Shown: piece by piece, positions 15,399 through 22,567 of the stretch | Numbering within the stretch: the first letter of the stretch is position 1 | Layout: each line of letters opens with the position of its first letter | NCBI RefSeq assembly: GCF_009829085.1 | Contig: NZ_WUQY01000034.1 | Location: forward strand, 1-33,957 | Direction of reading: 5' to 3' | DNA: 33,957 bases | Origin: Sphingobacterium bovisgrunnientis | GTDB lineage: Bacteria > Bacteroidota > Bacteroidia > Sphingobacteriales > Sphingobacteriaceae | The notes under the pieces: model-generated | What the model was told of the DNA's origin: nothing | The model's input: only the letters and a program-made list of their open reading frames with translations | Database searches by the model: none | Program-made: the position numbers and the translations under genes

Positions 15399-16048
15399 AA
15401 ACGCGCAATAACTGTTTTGCCGCCTATTACCTTCTCACCAATATTTACCGTTACTTTGGTGCCAATAGGTAAAAATACATCTACACGAGAACCAAATTTA
15501 ATAAATCCGAATTCTTCGCCTTGTTGTACATTATCTTCTTCTTTCACGTACCATACGATTCTACGTGCTAATGCTCCAGCAATCTGACGAAAAAGAACTT
15601 CCACACCATTATCTTTTTTCACTACAACAGTAGTTCTTTCGTTTTCTGTAGATGATTTTGGATGCCATGCAACTAAAAACTTACCAGGGTGATATTTGAA
15701 ATAAGATACTATACCCGAAATAGGATTTCTATTTACGTGAACATTTACAGGAGACATAAAAATAGAAACTTGTAATCTTCTATCATTAAAATACTCTGTT
15801 TCCTCTGTCTCTTCAATCACGACTACTTTACCATCTGCAGGGCAAAGTATTGCATTTTCGTCTAGCGTAATTACTTTTTTTGGGCTACGAAAGAATTGAA
15901 CAATTGTAATGAATAGAAATGCTGATATAAGGTATAAAAACCATTTAACATACTGATTAGCATCGAAATAATCAGCTGTCGCATTAATTATAAAAATAAA
16001 TAAAACAACTAAAGCTAAACTTGTATATCCTTCTTTGTGAAATTTCAT
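15395..16048 (-). CDS. psd: Phosphatidylserine decarboxylase, short soluble-core type
   Basis: Converts phosphatidylserine to phosphatidylethanolamine at the inner membrane. Length 217 matches the short Bacteroidota form. Two membrane helices lie at about 10-26 and 35-52. The self-cleavage site that yields the pyruvoyl group is Gly186-Ser187 in FIKFGSRVDVFLP, where the classical enzyme has LGST. Asp72 (CPADGK) and His104 (NVHVNRNP) match the residues that help autocleavage. A TTG at 16087 would add 13 residues across the promoter; ATG 16048 gives the usual MKFHKEGY start. The terminator after the gene runs into the kinase ATG. No pssA is in the window. Confidence 0.92.
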   Translation of the reverse strand: MKFHKEGYTSLALVVLFIFIINATADYFDANQYVKWFLYLISAFLFITIVQFFRSPKKVITLDENAILCPADGKVVVIEETEETEYFNDRRLQVSIFMSPVNVHVNRNPISGIVSYFKYHPGKFLVAWHPKSSTENERTTVVVKKDNGVEVLFRQIAGALARRIVWYVKEEDNVQQGEEFGFIKFGSRVDVFLPIGTKVTVNIGEKVIGGKTVIARF

Positions 16049-16064
16049 TAATGTCAGTTTTGTG

Positions 16065-16072
16065 CAAATATA
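16065..16072 (-). promoter_or_regulatory. -7 box TATATTTG of psd
   Basis: Perfect TAnnTTTG, 16 nt before the psd ATG and just after the stop of the MORN-repeat gene. No TTG is seen at -33 spacing. Confidence 0.5.
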
Positions 16073-16101
16073 AGGAACTACGCCCAATAAAATGTAAAAT
16101 A

Positions 16102-17220
16102 CTATTCTCCGATTTCTCTTTCAACCTTTAGGTGTTGTATTGTTGCTGCTTTATCAGTGAAAATAAAACTTCCTGTTAAAGTGATATTGTCTCGGATTTG
16201 CTTTCCATCTTTTATTGATGGAATAAAATATTCAACAGTTTCAAAAAGCGACCTAATCTTATTTACGTCAGACTTAACAAATTCCTCAGGCGTTTCTAAA
16301 ACCTCCATCGAATTTACTAAACCCTTATTACTAACGTCATAAATTACTTTGAATTCAAACTGACCAGCATATTCGAATTTATCGTCCGTCAGAAAATGAT
16401 TAAATTTCTTAATATTATGCGTGATGAAACCACTGTATGAATCAAAATTGCAATCATAAACTATGAAAGATTCTGCCCTACTGAAAAAATCGCTAGGTAC
16501 AATATAGAAATCTTCATAAGCAATATATTGTTCTAAAAATTCTGGTGCTATCTCGTAGCTATTTTGTTTACCTTCAATAAATAATTGACTATAAATTGGT
16601 ATAAACTTCTTTTTTCTAGCATCAATTATAAGGGAAGTTAGCCATGCGCCATCGGGCTTGCCTTTTGAAATCTTGCCTTTTTTTAAATAGGAAGTAAAGC
16701 CATGATCCGTAAATCCTTTTATCGGAAAAGTCATTTCGTATTCTCCTTCACCGTTAGCAATCTTTCGAATACCATATGTATCCCAAAAGTCTACAAATTG
16801 AAAATCATCGTTCTCAAATGACAACGTAAGCATGGGTTTACCATCGGGATAATAGTATTTCCAAAGCCCTTTTTCTTTGTTATCTACATACTCTGATTCC
16901 CATCTTATCTGCCCATTGGGATGATAAGCCGTAAATTTTCCATTCCTAACACCGTCTTCATAAAAACCATGTAAAAGCAACTTTCCTTGCAAATTAAAAT
17001 CTTTGAATTCTCCATTAAACTTCCAGTTAACCGTGTCGTACTGCGCCACACGCATTATACTCTTGAATTCACAATCTTTATCGACTAAGTAATAATTATC
17101 GTCATAAAAAAACCTTGTATAATTTTCGTTAGCCTTTTCTTTGTATCGAATTTCTTGTGCAAAAATGATACTGCCGCAAAAAAGATACGCTAATACTATA
17201 TAAAGTTTTTTGATTTTCAT
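16102..17220 (-). CDS. Secreted MORN-repeat protein with TonB-C-like end
   Basis: A 372-residue protein with a signal peptide (KKLYIVLAYLFCGSIIFAQ, cleaved near residue 21). Residues 70-135 hold MORN-like (YwqK type) repeats: GFYEDGVRNGKFTAYHPNGQ and KGLWKYYYPDGKPMLTLSF. The C-terminal 75 residues (FEFKVIYDVSNKGLVNSMEV, then FIPSIKDGKQIRDNITLTGS) have the strand-helix-strand look of a TonB C-terminal domain, with the GxV and WxPA-like landmarks partly kept. The function is unknown; a periplasmic or surface location is likely. It lies 12 bp after polA and is probably co-transcribed with it, although no functional link is apparent. Confidence 0.7.
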   Translation of the reverse strand: MKIKKLYIVLAYLFCGSIIFAQEIRYKEKANENYTRFFYDDNYYLVDKDCEFKSIMRVAQYDTVNWKFNGEFKDFNLQGKLLLHGFYEDGVRNGKFTAYHPNGQIRWESEYVDNKEKGLWKYYYPDGKPMLTLSFENDDFQFVDFWDTYGIRKIANGEGEYEMTFPIKGFTDHGFTSYLKKGKISKGKPDGAWLTSLIIDARKKKFIPIYSQLFIEGKQNSYEIAPEFLEQYIAYEDFYIVPSDFFSRAESFIVYDCNFDSYSGFITHNIKKFNHFLTDDKFEYAGQFEFKVIYDVSNKGLVNSMEVLETPEEFVKSDVNKIRSLFETVEYFIPSIKDGKQIRDNITLTGSFIFTDKAATIQHLKVEREIGE

Positions 17221-17232
17221 AGCTTTAAGACC

Positions 17233-20031
17233 TTAATGTGCTTCTAACCAATTGCTACCTTCCCCAACTTCAACTTCTATTGGAACGCGCATTGGTATTG
17301 CGGTTTTCATTCTTTCTAAGATAATATTTTTAAATGATTCAACTTCATTTTTAGGCACATCGAACACTAACTCATCATGCACTTGCATAATCATCTTCCC
17401 TTGTAGCCCTTGCTCTTTTATATCGTTTTGAATATTAATCATCGCAACTTTGATCATATCGGCGGCCGATCCCTGAATAGGAGCATTAATTGCATTTCGC
17501 TCCGCGAATCCTCTGACCGTCATATTTGCAGAATTGATGTCTCTTAAATAACGACGACGTTTTAATATTGTTTCAACATAACCTTTTTCTTTCGCAGATT
17601 CTACTGCTTTGGACATGTATTGCTTGATACCGTGATATTGATTAAAATATTGGTCGATAATTTCCGCTGCTTCGCGACGCGGGATACCTAAACTTTGAGA
17701 AAGTCCAAAAGCTGATTGTCCGTAAATAATACCAAAGTTTACAGCTTTTGCATTGCGACGTTGATCCGAAGTAACTTCATTGATGTCAACACCATATACA
17801 CGTGCGGCAGTAGCTTTGTGAATATCGTGTCCTAAAGTGAAAGCTTCTAACATATTTTCATCTTGGCTCAATTCTGCCATGATACGTAACTCGATCTGCG
17901 AGTAATCGGCAGAAAGCAATACATGATTATCTGATCTTGGAATAAATGCTTTGCGCACTTCGCGTCCTTTTTCGGTACGAATTGGAATATTCTGTAAATT
18001 TGGGTTAGTCGAACTTAAGCGTCCTGTTGCTGCAACAGCTTGATTGTATGATGTATGAATTAAACCTGTGTTTGGATTGATCAGCGTCGGCAAGGCATCC
18101 ACGTAAGTAGATTTTAACTTTTGAAACTGACGGAAATCCAAAATATCTTTAACAATATCCGATTTGTGGGCTAATGCCAAAAGCACATCTTCACCTGTTT
18201 TATATTGACCTGTTTTAGTCTTCTTCGCTTTAGGATCTAATTGTAATTTGTCAAATAAAACTTCGCCTAATTGTTTTGGAGAAGCAATATTGAATTGCAC
18301 ACCAGCCTTTTCGTAAATACTATTCTCAAGAGTTGCGATATCTTTTTGTAGTGATTCAGAAAAAGTCTTCAATGTGTCAACATCGATTTTAACACCATTT
18401 TTCTCAATCTCCGCCAACGTATACACTAAAGGAAATTCTACTTTCTGGGCCAGCTCATCTGTTTTTGTTTCCAACAAAAGGGGAGAGAGTCTTTCGTATA
18501 ATTGCCACGTAATATCAGCGTCTTCAGAAGCGTATTCTTTGATTTTCTCAATCTCTACATCACGCATATTACCTTGATTTTTACCTTTTCCGCCAATTAA
18601 TTCGGTGATAGAAACTGGGGTGTAGCGCAAATAAGTTTCGGCTAAAATATCCATACCATGACGCGTGTCAGGATCAATCAAGTAATGCGCCAGCATCGTG
18701 TCAAATAGTTCACCTTGCACATTTACGTCATATTTTGCAAGCAACAAGATGTCGTATTTAAGATTTTGACCTACTTTTTTGATGGTTGTATTTTCTAGAA
18801 CTGGTTTGAAAATATCCACAATTTGTTGTGCAACTTCCTTGTCAGCTGGAGTGGGCACATAAAAAGCTTTGCCTTTTTCGTACGAAAAGGATAATCCAAC
18901 GATTTCAGCAGTCAACGCATCAAGTCCAGTAGACTCTGTGTCAAAACAAAATATTTTTTGATTTGCCAAGTCATTAGCTAGTGCTTTAATTTTGCTGATT
19001 TCATCGACTAAAATGTACTCGTGTGTTGTATTGTGAATATTGTTTGAAGCAGTTGCAGGAGCTTCAGTCTCTTGATCTGAAATACTTGGAGTATCAGCAA
19101 TTGGCGCAGCAAATAAATCCATTTGCGCAGTCGCTGGTTTACTATTCTCAACTACAGAAAATTCCTCGCCAAATACGCGTTTACCTAATGTTCTGAATTC
19201 CAATTCTGAGAATAAAGGTTCTAGAATTTCTTTATTTGGATCAATTACTTTTAGATTTTCTTCTTCCAATTCAACAGGGACGTCCAATAAAATTGTTGCC
19301 AACTTTTTGGATACCAAACCTTGCTCTGCGAAATTTATGACGTTTTCTTGTAGTTTACCTTTCAGCTTATCTGCATTCGCTATTATTCCTTCTACTGAAC
19401 CAAACTCTTGAATTAATTTCTTAGCTGTTTTCTCACCAATTCCTGGGATTCCTGGGATATTATCCACGGCATCTCCCCAAAGCCCTAAAATATCAATGAC
19501 TTGAGATACATCCGTAATTTCCCATTTTTCTAAAATTTCAGGAACGCCTAAAACTTCTGCTCCATTGCCCATTCGAGCTGGTTTGTAAATGAAAATATTT
19601 TCCGATACGAGCTGTCCAAAATCCTTATCTGGCGTCATACAATATACCGTGAAACCCTCTTGTTCGGCTTTCTTGGCTAACGTACCAATAATATCGTCCG
19701 CTTCGTAGCCATCTTTGGTTATGACAGGAATGTTGAATCCTTCGATTAATTTGAACACATAAGGAATAGATTTGGCTAAATCTTCAGGCATTTCTTGGCG
19801 ATTAGCCTTGTATGCTTCGAATTCAATATGACGATTTGTAGGTGCTGCTGTGTCAAATACAACAGCCAAATGCGTAGGCTTTTGATTTTTCAAAACATCC
19901 AATAAGGTATTTGTAAAACCTAAGATAGCACCTGTATTCAAGCCATATGAAGTCAAACGTGGCACTTTGCTCAGGGCAAAGTAAGCTCTATAAATTAGAG
20001 CCATTCCGTCTAAAAGAAATAGTTTTTTCAC
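17233..20031 (-). CDS. polA: DNA polymerase I
   Basis: A 932-residue repair and Okazaki-fragment polymerase with all three domains. The 5' nuclease (1-290) has VVFDTAAPTNRHIEFEAYK, YEADDIIGTLAKKAE and the helix-hairpin-helix GIPGIGEKTAKKLI. The 3'-5' proofreading domain looks active, with FCFDTESTGLD (DxE, about 362), NLKYDILLL and YASEDADITW. The polymerase domain has motif A SADYSQIELRIMAE (about 707), motif B RRNAKAVNFGIIYGQSAFGL and motif C QVHDELVF (about 884). A linker of about 40 residues, rich in Ala, Thr and Asp, separates nuclease and exonuclease. The start codon is GTG (20031-20029), since MKKLFLLDGMALIYRAYF is the family N-terminus and no ATG lies nearby. TACCTTTG at 20056-20063 is its -7 box. 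Confidence 0.97.
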   Translation of the reverse strand: MKKLFLLDGMALIYRAYFALSKVPRLTSYGLNTGAILGFTNTLLDVLKNQKPTHLAVVFDTAAPTNRHIEFEAYKANRQEMPEDLAKSIPYVFKLIEGFNIPVITKDGYEADDIIGTLAKKAEQEGFTVYCMTPDKDFGQLVSENIFIYKPARMGNGAEVLGVPEILEKWEITDVSQVIDILGLWGDAVDNIPGIPGIGEKTAKKLIQEFGSVEGIIANADKLKGKLQENVINFAEQGLVSKKLATILLDVPVELEEENLKVIDPNKEILEPLFSELEFRTLGKRVFGEEFSVVENSKPATAQMDLFAAPIADTPSISDQETEAPATASNNIHNTTHEYILVDEISKIKALANDLANQKIFCFDTESTGLDALTAEIVGLSFSYEKGKAFYVPTPADKEVAQQIVDIFKPVLENTTIKKVGQNLKYDILLLAKYDVNVQGELFDTMLAHYLIDPDTRHGMDILAETYLRYTPVSITELIGGKGKNQGNMRDVEIEKIKEYASEDADITWQLYERLSPLLLETKTDELAQKVEFPLVYTLAEIEKNGVKIDVDTLKTFSESLQKDIATLENSIYEKAGVQFNIASPKQLGEVLFDKLQLDPKAKKTKTGQYKTGEDVLLALAHKSDIVKDILDFRQFQKLKSTYVDALPTLINPNTGLIHTSYNQAVAATGRLSSTNPNLQNIPIRTEKGREVRKAFIPRSDNHVLLSADYSQIELRIMAELSQDENMLEAFTLGHDIHKATAARVYGVDINEVTSDQRRNAKAVNFGIIYGQSAFGLSQSLGIPRREAAEIIDQYFNQYHGIKQYMSKAVESAKEKGYVETILKRRRYLRDINSANMTVRGFAERNAINAPIQGSAADMIKVAMINIQNDIKEQGLQGKMIMQVHDELVFDVPKNEVESFKNIILERMKTAIPMRVPIEVEVGEGSNWLEAH

Positions 20032-20055
20032 CTAATATTTATTTATGTGTACTTA

Positions 20056-20063
20056 CAAAGGTA
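20056..20063 (-). promoter_or_regulatory. -7 box TACCTTTG of polA
   Basis: Perfect TAnnTTTG match 24 nt before the GTG start of polA. No clear TTG at -33 spacing. Confidence 0.5.
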
Positions 20064-20309
20064 ATAATAATAGAGTGATGTAATATGAGGTGTTTTATGG
20101 GTTTTATGAAGAAAATTCAATATGATAATATGAATTAATTTTATCAATATTTATATAACTAAATCTCAGGTTGTGTTTCAATTGAATTTTTCATCTATTT
20201 AGTAAGGAGGTTATTATATTTTTTTTTAGTTGATAAATTAAATTATAAAACAGGCCGTCTAAAAAGGTTTCTTAAAGAAAGAACCCCGTCATTAAAAAAA
20301 ATATAGACA
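20064..20309. other. Non-coding AT-rich interval upstream of polA
   Basis: No gene is visible on either strand. Apart from poly-A and poly-T runs it holds GGCCGTCTAAAAAGG near 20255-20275, which resembles the tip of some insertion sequences, and a bulged hairpin around GGTTTCTTAAAGAAAGAACC. A plus-strand TAAGGAGGT at 20203-20211 is not followed by a reading frame. Confidence 0.4.
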
Positions 20310-20340
20310 TGCCCCAAAAAGTGTCTAACTTTTGGGGGCA
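20310..20340. repeat. 31-bp palindrome, IS-end-like, possible terminator
   Basis: TGCCCCAAAAAGT and ACTTTTGGGGGCA form a 13-bp inverted repeat with one mismatch around a 5-nt GTCTA loop. TG...CA termini, the GTCTAACTTTTGGGG string and a C-rich tip resemble the ends of IS3/IS150-group elements, as if two ends were left face to face. It also stands 35 nt behind the stop of the minus-strand lipoprotein gene. About 10 nt further on the minus strand is a T-rich run, so it may serve as that gene's terminator. No transposase remains. Confidence 0.4.
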
Positions 20341-20375
20341 CTCCATTCTGGACAGCTTCTTTTGAAAACAAAAAA

Positions 20376-21338
20376 TTATTTAGTTGCTTGTAAATAATGA
20401 ACTATAAAATTCTTATCTATAGTATGATTTGGGTGTGTTTTCGTTAAATATTCTACACTTTCTTTAGGTAATAACGTTATTTTTATACTTATTTTGATGT
20501 CGGTGTCTAGCCATTCCATAAGTTGGGCTTTTGAATATAAACTTGGTACACGTATTTCTCTTTCTAGGCCAATTTTTATCTCTTTTAATGATTCGGAATA
20601 TGTTATTTGGTTCGGATAAAATGTTGTATAATATTCTCTATTGCCAAATTTATAGTTATTTATTATTGGTCGGCTATACCCTGGGTCTAGAACAAACCAT
20701 TCCCCATCATTAATAGAAGCTTCATAAACTACTATTCCATTTTTGTAATATTCACTTATGTCACCAGGCTTTATAATTTCTTGAGCACTATTTGAGGAAA
20801 ATATTGAATAAGTTGAAGAGCTGCTAGCTGGAACATATTGACTACATATTTCACAACTTTTCGAATATCCAAAATTTGTTTTTATTAAAATGCGTTTTTC
20901 AAGACCTCGTTTTGGAATTAAGGCTATTGGACTTCCCCAACCTTGATTGGTTTTGGGTCCGTAAAAATCCATATTAGATAGGTCAATATAAAAATCACCA
21001 TTTTTTCCAATTTGAATAGTCGGGCTAGTAGCACCATTTAGAATTGATGATCCATGTTCTCCATTATTACCTGAATCTCCTTTATATCCTTTTAAACTTA
21101 TGCCCGTTCCCCATCCACTTTCTGTTTTGGGTCCAAATAGGTTTCTTGATTCAATATTTAAATAATAGTCACCAACTCTTCCTGTAGTATCATTAGGATC
21201 TATTTGTCCAGAAAATATTGTACTTCCGTCCATTCCTGGAGGTCCTTCATTGCCAGGGTTGTTTTTCTTAGAACATGAAAGTATTAATGTTATTAAAAAA
21301 ATTAGTGAAAAATAGACGAAAAAATAGTTTCTTTTCAT
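20376..21338 (-). CDS. Collagen-like repeat lipoprotein
   Basis: A 320-residue lipoprotein. The signal peptide FFVYFSLIFLITLILSC gives acylated Cys22. Residues 29-38 are a short Gly-x-y run (GNEGPPGMDG). Two copies of a module of about 45 residues follow, with the shared line GDYYLNIESRNLFGPKTESG / GDFYIDLSNMDFYGPKTNQG, separated by a second Gly-x-y run (GYKGDSGNNGEHG). This module between collagen-like stretches is familiar from Bacteroidota surface and phage-tail-like fibres. Residues 150-320 form a separate, mostly beta domain that I do not recognise; it contains a CEIC pair. The low GC, the IS-like palindrome behind it and the lack of an operon partner mark it as accessory. It is probably surface-exposed. 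Confidence 0.7.
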   Translation of the reverse strand: MKRNYFFVYFSLIFLITLILSCSKKNNPGNEGPPGMDGSTIFSGQIDPNDTTGRVGDYYLNIESRNLFGPKTESGWGTGISLKGYKGDSGNNGEHGSSILNGATSPTIQIGKNGDFYIDLSNMDFYGPKTNQGWGSPIALIPKRGLEKRILIKTNFGYSKSCEICSQYVPASSSSTYSIFSSNSAQEIIKPGDISEYYKNGIVVYEASINDGEWFVLDPGYSRPIINNYKFGNREYYTTFYPNQITYSESLKEIKIGLEREIRVPSLYSKAQLMEWLDTDIKISIKITLLPKESVEYLTKTHPNHTIDKNFIVHYLQATK

Positions 21339-21510
21339 TGGTTATTGATTAGGAATAATTGTTTGGTTTATAATTTTTTTTGTAAAATTACATTAAAATA
21401 ATCCTTAATTACCTTTGGATTAATGATTATTTTAAAAATACTTAACTATAGGTATAACTAATTCAAATTAGGATAATTGCTCTTGTTGCATATCAATTAT
21501 TATTCTAATT

Positions 21511-21518
21511 TATTTTTG
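21511..21518 (+). promoter_or_regulatory. -7 box TATTTTTG of rsgA
   Basis: Perfect TAnnTTTG, 51 nt upstream of the rsgA ATG. A TTG at 21486-21488 stands 22 bp upstream, slightly more than the usual 19-21 bp. Confidence 0.45.
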
Positions 21519-21569
21519 CGACTTTTGTAAAATGTTGATACAAATCAAAGTTATTGCTTCATTTGCCCT

Positions 21570-22490
21570 ATGAGAGGATTAGTTATTAAATCTACTGGTA
21601 GTTGGTATCAAGTACAGGATGAGCATGGAAACTCTTACGATTGCCGTATTCAAGGGAAATTTAGAATTAAGGGTATTAAAACGACAAATCCAATTGCGGT
21701 GGGAGATTGGGTAAATTTTGAACTTGAAGCCGATCAAAATACAGGTATTATTACAGTCTTGGAGCCACGTAGAAATTACATTATCCGTAAATCTGTCAAT
21801 CTTTCGAAGCAAACGCAGATTATAGGGGCTAATTTGGACCAAGCTATTTTGGTCGTAACATTAGCTTCACCTCCGACTTCGATGGGGTTTATTGATCGTT
21901 TTTTGGTTACAGCTGAAGCGTATGGTATTCCGGCGATTCTAGTTTTTAATAAGTTAGATTTATTTAGTGAAGAAGGGTTAGAGATTTTAGAAGAATATAA
22001 AGCGGTTTACGAAAATATTGGTTATCCATGCTACCAAGTTTCAGCGATGGAAGGTACGAATATCGACCATATCATTGCATTGTTAAAAGATAAAGTTACA
22101 TTAGTTTCAGGTCATTCGGGTGTTGGGAAATCCACATTGATAAATAGCATTGTTCCAGATGCGGCTTTGCGAACAGGACTTATTTCAGACTGGTCGGATA
22201 AAGGAAAGCATACAACAACCTTTGCGGAAATGATTGATTTGCCTTTTGGTGGAAAATTAATTGACACGCCTGGTATTCGCGAATTGGGTATAGTAGATAT
22301 CGAGAAAAAAGAACTATCACATTTCTTCCCAGAGATGCGTGCATTCTTAAACAAGTGCAGATTTAATAATTGTGTACATATCAATGAGCCAGGTTGTGTG
22401 GTGTTAGATGCCGTTGAAAACGGTGAAATTGAACCTTCACGCTACGAAAGCTACATAAGTATGTATAATAATGACGATAATAGAAGTTAA
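21570..22490 (+). CDS. rsgA: Ribosome small-subunit maturation GTPase RsgA
   Basis: A 306-residue circularly permuted GTPase that acts late in 30S assembly. The N-terminal OB fold (1-70) contains DCRIQGKFRIKG and PIAVGDWVNFE. The G motifs come in permuted order: G4 FNKLDL, G5-like VSAMEG, then P-loop GHSGVGKSTLIN (about 181) and G3 DTPGIRELGI. The C-terminal zinc finger is Cys263, Cys268, His270 and Cys276 in CRFNNCVHINEPGC. Length is typical. It has its own promoter and a long-stem terminator whose U-tract ends at the next gene's ATG. Confidence 0.96.
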   Translation: MRGLVIKSTGSWYQVQDEHGNSYDCRIQGKFRIKGIKTTNPIAVGDWVNFELEADQNTGIITVLEPRRNYIIRKSVNLSKQTQIIGANLDQAILVVTLASPPTSMGFIDRFLVTAEAYGIPAILVFNKLDLFSEEGLEILEEYKAVYENIGYPCYQVSAMEGTNIDHIIALLKDKVTLVSGHSGVGKSTLINSIVPDAALRTGLISDWSDKGKHTTTFAEMIDLPFGGKLIDTPGIRELGIVDIEKKELSHFFPEMRAFLNKCRFNNCVHINEPGCVVLDAVENGEIEPSRYESYISMYNNDDNRS

Positions 22491-22515
22491 ATTGCTGCGA
22501 TAATTCGTTGAAAAC

Positions 22516-22564
22516 AAAATGCTTTGTCTATTGTTTTGTTATAAATCAATAAGCAAAGCATTTT
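22516..22564 (+). terminator. Intrinsic terminator of rsgA, fused to the next start codon
   Basis: AAAATGCTTTG (22516-22526) pairs perfectly with CAAAGCATTTT (22554-22564), and an inner TATTG/CAATA extends the stem. The T-run 22561-22567 leads directly into the ATG at 22568. Confidence 0.85.
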
Positions 22565-22567
22565 TTT

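Noticed and set aside
20203..20211. Perfect Shine-Dalgarno string TAAGGAGGT
   Set aside because: No start codon with an open frame follows at a usable distance, and this phylum rarely uses such sites; taken as chance.
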